From an uncultured Enterorhabdus sp. (GTDB taxonomy: Bacteria > Actinomycetota > Coriobacteriia > Coriobacteriales > Eggerthellaceae): DNA of 8,961 nt. Where the stretch lies: positions 1 through 8,961 of the forward strand of contig CANSES010000038.1 in assembly GCA_947645965.1 (NCBI GenBank), written 5' to 3'. Positions 1 through 5,680 of this stretch are shown in pieces. The translations under genes and the position numbers were made by a program. Position 1 is the first letter of the stretch, and every line of letters starts with the position of its first letter. Below the pieces are notes generated by a model. It worked only from the letters and a program-made list of their open reading frames with translations, made no database searches and was not told the origin of the DNA.

Positions 1-1090
1 CGTCCATGTACAGGCTCTCGGCGATGCGCATGCAGCGGGCCGGGCTGATGCCCTCCGAAGATGCGGCCGCCATGAGCGAGGTGGTGTTGAAGGGCACGGG
101 CGCGGCCACGGTGCGCTTCTTCTTCTCCACCGATACCACGCGCGCGCTCGTAGCGCCCTCAACGTGGGCCATGGCCGCATTGGCCTCGGCCTCCACCTTG
201 AAGCGGGCCGTGGCATGGGGCGCTTCGAAGGCCTCGGGGCCGTCACCGGAGGTGGGGCCGCTCGTCGCGTCGGCGTCGAAGGCGCCGCGGATGACCCAGT
301 AGTCCTCGGGCACAAAGGCCATGCGCTCGCGCTCCCGTTCCACGATGATGGCCAGCGTCGGCGTCTGCACGCGACCCGAGGAGCGCACGTTGCCGTAGCC
401 GGCGAACTTCACGAGGGTGAGGTAGCGGGTGAGCACCGCGCCCCAGATGAGGTCGATGTCGCGGCGGGACCCGCCGGCCGCGGCCAAGTCGTCGTCCATG
501 GGCACGAGGTTCGCGAAGGCATGGGTGATCTCGGGCTTGGTGAAGGCCGAGTAGCGGGCGCGGGACACGGGAGCCGTCTCGTTCACCTGACGGCAGCAGG
601 CCAGGGCGTCCGAGCCGATGAGCTCGCCCTCGCGGTCGAAGTCGGTGGCGATCACGATGGAGTCGGCCTTCTTCGCCAGGTTCTTCAGAGAGCGGATGAT
701 ATCCTTCTCCTTGGGCAGCTTCTCGATGGGGGCGTAGATGAGATAGGGCAGCGCCCCCATCTTCCACCCCTTCAGCTCCACGCCGTCGGCGGTGAAGGGC
801 TTCTTCTTTTTGAAGGGGGGCACCGGCAGGCTCGCCGGCAGGGTGGCTGGCAGCGCCTCGCCCTCGGCGGTCACGCCGGACCAGCCGCCGCGCTTCTTAT
901 ATATGAGGGACGGGGTGAAGTCGGGCTCGAGGATGTGACCGCGCAGACCGATAGTCACCCACTCCTCGCCGTCCACGTCGAATCGGTACACCGGGGTGTT
1001 GAACACCTTGTCGGCCTTGGGTTTCGTGGCGCCCAGAAGATCGGCAATCTTCACCGCCGCGTCGTTCTTCTCGGTGACGATCAGCTTCAT
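1..1090 (-). CDS. topA: DNA topoisomerase I, archaeal-type type IA (5' part, cut by left edge)
   Basis: Type IA topoisomerases cut one DNA strand through a 5'-phosphotyrosine link and relax negative supercoils. The visible 363 residues begin with a Toprim domain: LIVTEKN at 3-9 carries the metal-site glutamate E7, and IATDFDREGELIG (about 147-159) gives the DxDxxxE triad D150/D152/E156. After it come a GSRRDIDLIWGAVLTRYL-like helix (207-224) and SSGRVQTPTLAIIVERERER (237-256), the DNA-gate signature. The window ends at AESLYMD, just before the expected YxSYxRTD catalytic tyrosine, so that residue cannot be checked. The DFDREGE form and the insertion KKKKPFTADGVELKGWK (95-110) look more like archaeal TopA than like the bacterial enzyme with DPDREGE. 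The ATG at 1090-1088 is preceded by AGGAGG at 1108-1103, 12 nt away. No stop or frameshift is seen. The family call is firm; the archaeal-type assignment is inference. Confidence 0.88.
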   Translation of the reverse strand, partial: MKLIVTEKNDAAVKIADLLGATKPKADKVFNTPVYRFDVDGEEWVTIGLRGHILEPDFTPSLIYKKRGGWSGVTAEGEALPATLPASLPVPPFKKKKPFTADGVELKGWKMGALPYLIYAPIEKLPKEKDIIRSLKNLAKKADSIVIATDFDREGELIGSDALACCRQVNETAPVSRARYSAFTKPEITHAFANLVPMDDDLAAAGGSRRDIDLIWGAVLTRYLTLVKFAGYGNVRSSGRVQTPTLAIIVERERERMAFVPEDYWVIRGAFDADATSGPTSGDGPEAFEAPHATARFKVEAEANAAMAHVEGATSARVVSVEKKKRTVAAPVPFNTTSLMAAASSEGISPARCMRIAESLYMD

Positions 1091-1102
1091 GTAAGGCTCT
1101 CT

Positions 1103-1108
1103 CCTCCT
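1103..1108 (-). promoter_or_regulatory. Ribosome-binding site of topA
   Basis: Read on the minus strand this is AGGAGG inside GAAGGAGGAG, 12 nt before the ATG at 1090. The full anti-16S match supports this start, although the spacing is on the long side. Confidence 0.7.
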
Positions 1109-1222
1109 TCTGGGCCGCCCGCGCGGCCGATGACATTCGCACGATTCCCCATTCAAGTTTTACGTGCGCGGGGTTCGGGGAAGCGAATGCGCCCAGCGCG
1201 GGCGCTTTTTCGCGTGGGGCCT

Positions 1223-1250
1223 AGGATACACGATTTTTCGCGGCGCACAA
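1223..1250 (-). promoter_or_regulatory. Possible minus-strand promoter for topA
   Basis: On the minus strand, TTGTGC (1250-1245) and TATCCT (1228-1223) lie 16 nt apart, close to a housekeeping -35/-10 pair. They sit about 130 nt upstream of the topoisomerase start in an AT-richer patch. Both boxes are imperfect, so this is a candidate only. Confidence 0.3.
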
Positions 1251-1284
1251 GAAAAAAACCGCACGGGCGGCGGCGAGGCTCCGA

Positions 1285-1314
1285 ACGAAACCGTCAGGTC
1301 CGTGACCGTTTCGT
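1285..1314. promoter_or_regulatory. 30-bp interrupted inverted repeat, possible operator
   Basis: The arms ACGAAAC (1285-1291) and GTTTCGT (1308-1314) are perfect reverse complements. Inside them, GTCA (1293-1296) and TGAC (1303-1306) are also perfect complements. Each side has one unpaired C (1292, 1307), and the centre is GGTCCG. No U-tract follows on either strand, so it does not look like a terminator. Its place between two divergent genes suits a repressor or activator site. No known regulator consensus is recognised. Confidence 0.45.
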
Positions 1315-1515
1315 GGGCGTCCCGTAGTCGATTTATGAAGGGACGCAATGCGGGTTACCATGGGCGGGCGGCACCGTCGAATCGCAGCACAGATTCGCCG
1401 AAACCGAGCATCGCACGCACTACCGACGGCGCCCTTTGCAGCTTTGCGAGCCTTTAACGGCCGCCTTCCGTAGCCGACGCGACCCGGCCCTGCGCCCGAG
1501 CGGCGCGGCCCTTCC

Positions 1516-1521
1516 AGGAGG
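1516..1521 (+). promoter_or_regulatory. Ribosome-binding site fixing the GTG start at 1529
   Basis: AGGAGG lies 7 nt before GTG at 1529. The in-frame ATG at 1436 has no comparable site and would add 31 residues of non-membrane, arginine-rich sequence before the natural N-terminal membrane helix. The GTG start is therefore preferred. Confidence 0.85.
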
Positions 1522-1528
1522 AATCCCC

Positions 1529-2020
1529 GTGGACAAGATCATCAAGGCCCTCGTCGGACTCATCTTCGCGTTCATTCTCGTTGTCGGCGTGTTCGGCATC
1601 CTGCCCCAGCTGGGTCTGGGCAACCCCTTCGCCAACTTCGAGAACCCCCTGGCCGGCCTGTTCGAGAACGGGAAGAACACCGCCGCCAACGCGGCGCTCG
1701 ATGCCAGCGGCCTGAAGTCCAAGGCCAACGAGGCCCTGAAGAACAACCGCGACAAGATCGCCGAGGTCACGGGCATGGCGCCTTCCGACGTGGACGCCGC
1801 CATCGACGCCCTCGACATCGAGAACTGGGAGGTGACCACCCTGCCCGACGGCGCGAGCCCCACGGGCAGCGCCGACGTCACCTACGGCGGCACCGACGCC
1901 ACCGTCACCACCTACGACGACCCCAGCGTGGTCACCGTGAACGCCCTCGGCCAAAACGTCACCCTCGCCGTCCCCGATTCCGCCCAGCCCTACCTGCCGT
2001 TCTTGAGCTACCTCGGCTAG
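1529..2020 (+). CDS. Small single-pass membrane-anchored protein, unknown function
   Basis: I do not recognise this family. The GTG-started product is 163 aa. MDKIIKALVG is followed by a strongly hydrophobic stretch to about residue 25 (LIFAFILVVGVFGIL), with lysines before it and no cleavage motif or lipobox cysteine. This suggests an N-terminal anchor with the rest outside. Residues 28-48 are rich in Asn/Phe/Gly and repeat the theme NPFANFENPLAGLFENG. Residues 50-95 look helical and charged (KSKANEALKNNRDKIAEV). The remainder is Thr/Val/Asp/Gly-rich with likely beta strands (SADVTYGGTDATVTTYDD, 114-131) and ends in aromatic PYLPFLSYLG. There are no cysteines and no catalytic motif. Upstream is the long regulatory gap shared with topA. 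Its stop lies 2 nt from the stop of the converging permease gene. Codon use looks native, and a real gene is likely from the RBS and membrane helix. Confidence 0.8.
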   Translation: MDKIIKALVGLIFAFILVVGVFGILPQLGLGNPFANFENPLAGLFENGKNTAANAALDASGLKSKANEALKNNRDKIAEVTGMAPSDVDAAIDALDIENWEVTTLPDGASPTGSADVTYGGTDATVTTYDDPSVVTVNALGQNVTLAVPDSAQPYLPFLSYLG

Positions 2021-2022
2021 CC

Positions 2023-2679
2023 CTACCGCGCGGTCTTGAGGCGGCGCTGGTAGGTGCGCACGGCTTGGGACAGGACGAAGCAGACGACGAAGTAGAACAG
2101 GGCCATGATCCCGAAGATGGCGAAGATCTGGGTAGTGGAGTTGTAGCTGTTCATGAGGATCATGCCGCGGCCCATCAATTCCTGCAGCGCCATGGCGCCC
2201 CACAGATAGGACGTATCCTTGATGGTGGTCACGAACTGCGAGAGCAGGGCCGGCACCATGTTGCGCAGGGCCTGGGGCAAAATGATCAGCAGGTACATCT
2301 GCACCGCCGAGAACCCCTGGGAACGGGCCGCCTCGTACTGGCCGGCCGGCACGCTGGCCAGGCCGCCCCGCACGATCTCGGCCACCGAGGCACTGGTGAA
2401 CAGGGTGAAAGCGAGCACGGCCGCGGGCAAGGGCGGCAGCTGGGCTACGAAGAACGTGAACATGATCCACAGCAGAAGCGGCGTGTTCTTGAACAGCTCC
2501 ACGTAGGCCACCGACAGCAGGCGCACCGCGCGCAGGTGCGACCCGCGCAGAATGGAGATGACGGCGCCGAGGACCACCGAGCAGAGGATGGACAGGGCCG
2601 AGATGACCAGGGTGAGCCCCAGCCCCTCCAGCAGAAAGCGCAGGTTCGTCCAGGTCAGCAGTGCGAGAATATCACTCAT
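2023..2679 (-). CDS. Polar amino-acid ABC transporter permease (second subunit)
   Basis: This is an inner-membrane subunit of a HisM/GlnP-type importer, expected to pair with the permease encoded just upstream and to couple to the ATPase. The product is 218 aa, the usual length, with about five hydrophobic segments (near 15-43, 65-80, 84-100, 126-140 and 180-206). NTPLLL at 65-70 is typical of the family. The EAA loop that docks on the ATPase is EAARSQGFSAVQMYLLIILP, with E116, A117, G122 and P135. The ATG at 2679 overlaps the stop of the upstream permease in ATGA, which implies translational coupling. The same frame stays open upstream to 3672, but that part runs antiphase to permease 1 and is not used. 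The 3' end faces the plus-strand membrane-protein gene with 2 nt between stop codons. No frameshift is seen. Substrate cannot be told from this subunit. Confidence 0.93.
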   Translation of the reverse strand: MSDILALLTWTNLRFLLEGLGLTLVISALSILCSVVLGAVISILRGSHLRAVRLLSVAYVELFKNTPLLLWIMFTFFVAQLPPLPAAVLAFTLFTSASVAEIVRGGLASVPAGQYEAARSQGFSAVQMYLLIILPQALRNMVPALLSQFVTTIKDTSYLWGAMALQELMGRGMILMNSYNSTTQIFAIFGIMALFYFVVCFVLSQAVRTYQRRLKTAR

Positions 2680-3698
2680 TTTCCGTCTCCCTTCCCCTTG
2701 CGGCCACGCCGCCCGCGCCAGCCGGCAAAGGGCCCGCTCTGGGCCCGCGGGCGCGCCACCTTGCGCCAGCGCGGATGCTGCGGCGCCGGAGCGAAGCGGC
2801 GGCGATCGTCGTCGAGCAGCGATTCCTTGTAGCCGTACAGGTCCATCCACGTCTGGGAGCGCCCGCGATCGTGGAGCGGGGGCACCAGGGTGCTCGTGCC
2901 CTCGGCCATGGTGGTCACGCCGCCCGCCAAAGCCTGGGCCGCCGCGCGCCCGGTGATGTCGTGGGTGCCGGGCGTCACTTCCACGCCATCGCTCTCCAGT
3001 TCCTCCAGGGCGTCGCCCGTGACCACGTGGCGATGGCGACGCATCCGGTGCTCCAGGTACACCGCCGCCCGCGACAGGGGGAAGCAGATGATGAAGTACA
3101 GCACCGCGGCGGCCACGTAGGCCGGACCGTAGTAGCTCGTGTCCCCGGCGAACGAGTTCGAGAAGTACATGAGCTCGCCGCCGGCGATCAGCGCCAGCAC
3201 GCTCGTGTTCTTCACGAGGTTCGCCGCCTGCACGGCCAGAGGCGGCAGGATGATGCGCATGGCCTGGGGCAGCACGATGAGGGTCATGGTCTGCAGGTAG
3301 CTGAAGCCCTGGCTCTTGGCCGCCTCGAACTGGCCGCGGTGGATGGAGCCGATGCCGCTGCGCACCACCTCCGAGATGTAGCCGCCGTGGTACACGCCGA
3401 TGGCGAGCACCCCGATCCAGAACGAGGCCAGAGAAAGCCCCAGCAGCGGAAACACCGCGTAGAGCACGAAGACCTGCAGAAGCAGCGGGATATTCTGCAC
3501 CACCTCCACGTAGATGCGCGCCACCGCCCGCAGCGGAGCAAAGCGCGATACCGACAGCACGCTGAAGAAGAAGCCGAGGGCCAGCGCGATCATGAGGGCG
3601 CAGGCGGAGATGGCCACCGTGGTGCCGAAGGCGGCCAGGATGTCGGGCCAGCGGGCGAAGAGCGCCTCCCACTTATAGGGCGCGAAGATCTCTCCCAT
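2676..3698 (-). CDS. Polar amino-acid ABC transporter permease with long C-terminal extension
   Basis: This is a HisM/GlnP-family membrane subunit of 340 aa. Residues 1-220 are a standard permease: hydrophobic segments near 22-50, 70-90, 93-105 and 190-215, the family pattern NIPLLLQ (69-75), and the EAA loop FEAAKSQGFSYLQTMTLIVLP with E125, A126, G131 and P144. Residues 220-340 are extra, because relatives normally stop near 220-240. The extension is hydrophilic, predicted cytoplasmic, and runs from HRMRRHRH through an acidic stretch (ALEELESDGVEV) to a very basic tail (WRGRRGRKGKGDGK). I recognise no domain in it. The start ATG at 3698 shares its A with the stop of the binding-protein gene (TGATG), and the stop overlaps the next gene (ATGA), so all three are probably translationally coupled. 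The permease call is sure; the role of the tail is unknown. Confidence 0.92.
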   Translation of the reverse strand: MGEIFAPYKWEALFARWPDILAAFGTTVAISACALMIALALGFFFSVLSVSRFAPLRAVARIYVEVVQNIPLLLQVFVLYAVFPLLGLSLASFWIGVLAIGVYHGGYISEVVRSGIGSIHRGQFEAAKSQGFSYLQTMTLIVLPQAMRIILPPLAVQAANLVKNTSVLALIAGGELMYFSNSFAGDTSYYGPAYVAAAVLYFIICFPLSRAAVYLEHRMRRHRHVVTGDALEELESDGVEVTPGTHDITGRAAAQALAGGVTTMAEGTSTLVPPLHDRGRSQTWMDLYGYKESLLDDDRRRFAPAPQHPRWRKVARPRAQSGPFAGWRGRRGRKGKGDGK

Positions 3699-4672
3699 CA
3701 GGCGGCACCTCCCTTCGCGGGTGCGGACGGGGCGGGGGCCGCGGGGGCGGCACTGGCTGCGGGCGCGGCGCCGGCCGCGGGAGCGGCGGTCCCTGACGGG
3801 GCGGTGGCCGAGGAGTCATCGGCGGGATCGCCCGCGCCCAGGCCTGCGCCGTCCTCTCCCTCGGCGGCCACGTCGGCCTCGGTCGTGAGCGACAGGCCCC
3901 AGCGCTCCTTCAGGGCGCGCAGGGTGCCGTCGGCCTCCATGGCGGCGATGGCCTCGTCGATGGTCTTCGAGAGCGGGCTGCCCTTGGCCGTGGACACGCC
4001 GTACTCCTGGGGCGCGAACTGAGTGGGCAGCAGATAGGTGTTCGCGTCCTGGTAGCCCAGCAGAATGGAGCTGTCCACGGAAAACGCGTCCACGCGGCCG
4101 GCCACAAGCGCGATCTTGATCTCGGGGTAGGTGGCGTACTCGGCGAAGCGCAGAGTGATGCCGATCTTGTCGGCCGCCTCGCGCAGCTTGTCCTTGGTGG
4201 TGGCCGACAGGGCCACGCCCACGGTCTTGCCGTCCAGGTCGGCCAAATCGCGGATGCCCGAGTCCTTCTGCACGAGCACGCCGATGTGGTCGATGTAGTA
4301 GGGCCGCGAGAAGTCGTAGGTGCGGCGGCGCTGCTCGGTGATGGTGAAGGTGGCCAAGGCGGCGTCCAGGGTGCCGTTGTCCAGCATGGCCCCGCGCGTG
4401 GTCACGTTCACGCCGGTTATCTCCAGGGCGTTCTCGTTGCCCTTGATGCGGCGGGCAAGCTCGCGGGCCACGTCCACCTCCAACCCCTCCACATTGCCCG
4501 TCTCGGGATTCTGGAAGCCGAAACCGGGCACATCGATCTTCGTGCCCACCCGCAGCACGTCGCTGGCCGGCGCGCAGCCGGCCAGGGGCACGACGCCGCC
4601 GAGGGTCGCCGCGGCCATGCCGGCGGCGGTCAGGCGCAGAAACGCGCGTCGCGTGATCGTGATGTCGGCCAT
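3698..4672 (-). CDS. Polar amino-acid ABC transporter substrate-binding lipoprotein (Tat-type signal)
   Basis: This is the extracellular binding protein of the importer, a cluster-3 periplasmic-binding-protein fold (GlnH/PEB1/GluB relatives), 324 aa. The signal has a twin-arginine-like TRRAFLRL (7-14), then a hydrophobic stretch and the lipobox LAGC with C33, predicting Tat export and lipid anchoring. The mature domain (about 38-262) shows family landmarks: VGTKIDVPGFGF (42-53), GNVEGLEVDVARELA (59-73), DAALATFTITEQRR (103-116), YYIDHIGVLVQK (125-136), LDGKTVGVALSATT (146-159) and GRVDAFSVDSSILLGY (192-207). EGLEVD and FTITEQRR fit alpha-amino-acid binders, probably glutamate, aspartate or glutamine, but the exact ligand is not resolved. 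Residues 263-324 form an Ala/Pro/Ser/Gly low-complexity tail, unusual for the family. The gene starts 14 nt after the ATPase stop, with GGAGGGG next to that stop as its RBS. Confidence 0.93.
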   Translation of the reverse strand: MADITITRRAFLRLTAAGMAAATLGGVVPLAGCAPASDVLRVGTKIDVPGFGFQNPETGNVEGLEVDVARELARRIKGNENALEITGVNVTTRGAMLDNGTLDAALATFTITEQRRRTYDFSRPYYIDHIGVLVQKDSGIRDLADLDGKTVGVALSATTKDKLREAADKIGITLRFAEYATYPEIKIALVAGRVDAFSVDSSILLGYQDANTYLLPTQFAPQEYGVSTAKGSPLSKTIDEAIAAMEADGTLRALKERWGLSLTTEADVAAEGEDGAGLGAGDPADDSSATAPSGTAAPAAGAAPAASAAPAAPAPSAPAKGGAA

Positions 4673-4692
4673 CAGTACCCCCCCTCCTAGAG
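4673..4692 (-). promoter_or_regulatory. RBS overlapping the glnQ stop codon
   Basis: The minus strand reads TAGGAGGGGGG across the ATPase stop (TAG at 4689-4687) and into the binding-protein leader, ending close to the ATG at 4672. The G of the stop codon belongs to the purine-rich Shine-Dalgarno run. This should let ribosomes ending glnQ restart on the binding-protein gene. Confidence 0.6.
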
Positions 4693-5418
4693 AATCTTCG
4701 AGAGGAAGGCCTGCACGCGCTCGTTGGACGTAGGGCCGAACAGGTAGTCCGGCGTTCCCTCGTCCACCACGAGGCCGTTCTCCATGAACACCACCTTGTC
4801 GGCGGCATCCCGGGCCAGGCCCATCTCGTGGGTGACCATGACGATGGTCATGTTCGTCTCGGCCAACGATTTGATCACATCGAGCACCTCGTTGACCATC
4901 TCGGGATCCAAGGCACTCGTCGGCTCGTCCAGCAGCATGATCTTCGGGTGCATGTTCAGGGCGCGGGCAATGGCCACGCGCTGCTGCTGACCGCCCGAGA
5001 GCTGATCGGGGAACTTGTCCAGCTTACTCGTGAGCCCCACGCGCTCCAGGTACTTCCGCGCGTTCTCCTCCGCCTCGGCCTTAGGCACCTTCAGCACCTT
5101 CTCGGGAGCGAAGGTGACGTTTTCCAGCACGGTCTTGTGCGGGTAGAGGTTGTAGCCCTGAAACACCATGGCCACTTCGCTGGCCAGCTTGCGCGTGTCC
5201 ACCTTGCGAGCCATGAGGTCCATACCGTCCACGGTCAGGCTGCCGGAATCGGGACGCTCCAGGGCGTTCATGCAGCGGATGAGCACGCTCTTGCCCGAAC
5301 CCGAGGGGCCGATAACGACCACTTTCTCGCCCTCGTCCACGGAAAGCGAGACGCCCTTCAGGGCCTCCACCGCGCCGAAGTTCTTCTTGATATTGTCGAC
5401 CGAGATAAGCTCGCCCAT
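4687..5418 (-). CDS. glnQ: Polar amino-acid ABC transporter ATP-binding protein
   Basis: This is the cytoplasmic ATPase that powers the importer, 243 aa, standard for GlnQ/HisP. All nucleotide-binding motifs are intact: Walker A GPSGSGKS (37-44), Q-loop VFQGYNLYPH with Q87, signature LSGGQQQRVAIARAL (140-154), Walker B IMLLDEPTSALD with D164 and E165, and the switch histidine in VTHEMG (H197). GYNLYPH replaces the more common QFNLFPH after the Q-loop, a mild deviation. It is the first gene of the operon. The ATG at 5418 has an AGGAG site 11 nt upstream, in a 306-bp gap that also contains a repeat cluster. The symbol names the family; glutamine specificity is not shown. Confidence 0.95.
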   Translation of the reverse strand: MGELISVDNIKKNFGAVEALKGVSLSVDEGEKVVVIGPSGSGKSVLIRCMNALERPDSGSLTVDGMDLMARKVDTRKLASEVAMVFQGYNLYPHKTVLENVTFAPEKVLKVPKAEAEENARKYLERVGLTSKLDKFPDQLSGGQQQRVAIARALNMHPKIMLLDEPTSALDPEMVNEVLDVIKSLAETNMTIVMVTHEMGLARDAADKVVFMENGLVVDEGTPDYLFGPTSNERVQAFLSKIL

Positions 5419-5540
5419 AGCGCACCACGCTCCTACCTGGCAAAACGCACCGAATAGTCTCGTGGGAATTCTAACGTTCAGTCAATTGCTATGGATTTCA
5501 TCCCGAAAACAGCTCCCCGACAGATTTTCGACAAGCGAAA

Positions 5541-5564
5541 GGGCGGGCTTCAGCCCGCCCCTAC
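5541..5564 (-). repeat. REP-like hairpin, copy 1
   Basis: On the plus strand GGGCGGGCT and AGCCCGCCC flank TC in a near-perfect palindrome (5541-5560), followed by CTAC. Read on the minus strand it is GTAG followed directly by the hairpin, the layout known for REP sequences mobilised by RAYT (TnpA-REP) proteins. It differs from copy 3 only in the two central bases (TC against GA). Confidence 0.75.
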
Positions 5565-5614
5565 GGGAACAGGGCGACGCCCCACGCCAACTACCTCGGA
5601 TGGCGGTCACCTCC

Positions 5615-5638
5615 GTAGGGGCGGCCTTTAGGCCGCCC
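5615..5638 (+). repeat. REP-like hairpin, copy 2 (opposite orientation)
   Basis: GTAG (5615-5618) is followed by GGGCGGCC, TTTA and GGCCGCCC (5619-5638), an 8-bp stem. The stem differs from copies 1 and 3 by compensating changes (GGGC to GGCC on one arm and GCCC to GGCC on the other), so pairing is kept. It is also bracketed by 9-bp inverted arms GGATGGCGG (5598-5606) and CCGCCATCC (5660-5668). Confidence 0.72.
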
Positions 5639-5644
5639 GCAACC

Positions 5645-5664
5645 GGCGGGCACTTGCACCCGCC
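5645..5664. repeat. Short GC-rich hairpin between REP copies
   Basis: GGCGGG (5645-5650) and CCCGCC (5659-5664) form a 6-bp stem around an 8-nt loop. It lacks a GTAG foot, so it may be a decayed or unrelated palindrome within the cluster. Confidence 0.4.
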
Positions 5665-5680
5665 ATCCGCCCGCAACAAC

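Larger units (their letters stand above)
1091..1528. other. Intergenic region between divergent topoisomerase and membrane-protein genes
   Basis: This 438-bp stretch has no credible gene. Open frames crossing it (for example plus 1164-1457 and minus 1160-1348) show no family motif, and no RBS supports their starts. It holds the topoisomerase ribosome-binding site, a possible minus-strand promoter (1223-1250), a 30-bp interrupted dyad (1285-1314), a small 6-bp-arm hairpin with arms CGAATC/GATTCG (1378-1397) and the RBS of the downstream plus-strand gene. Runs of A and T (1207-1211, 1234-1238, 1252-1258) stand out from the GC-rich surroundings, as expected of regulatory DNA. Confidence 0.6.

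Noticed and set aside
1285..1314. Transcription terminator
   Set aside because: The dyad is interrupted, AT-rich in its arms, and has no T-tract on either strand.
164..1327. Long plus-strand open frame (387 codons) antisense to topA
   Set aside because: It is opposite a recognised topoisomerase, has no RBS, and its His/Gly/Arg-rich composition is typical of antisense frames in GC-rich genes.
1436..1528. ATG at 1436 as start of the small membrane protein
   Set aside because: No RBS there. GTG at 1529 has AGGAGG at 7 nt and starts directly before the membrane helix.
1091..1528. tRNA or other structured RNA gene in the gap
   Set aside because: I searched by eye for a cloverleaf with a T-loop GTTCRA motif and acceptor stem and found none.
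2025..2034. ACCGCGCGGT palindrome near the convergent stops as a terminator
   Set aside because: Only a 10-bp perfect palindrome without loop or T-run, inside the permease coding end.
2680..3672. Upstream extension of permease 2 to a 549-aa protein
   Set aside because: This part is out of frame with permease 1, which carries all family motifs. The ATG at 2679 gives a standard 218-aa permease.
2661..4022. 453-codon plus-strand open frame across permease and binding-protein genes
   Set aside because: Antisense shadow of two motif-bearing genes, with no RBS and no domain; its length follows from the GC-rich codon bias of the true strand.
5468..5496. Promoter for the ABC operon (TAGAAT at 5473-5468 on the minus strand; TTGACT at 5485-5480)
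   Set aside because: The -10-like box lacks a matching -35 at proper spacing, and TTGACT has no -10 at 16-18 nt, so no pair is convincing.
5482..5679. 65-aa minus-strand frame with GGLKAAP/RGGLKPA-like repeats
   Set aside because: It is the translation of the REP-like hairpins and has no RBS or family resemblance.
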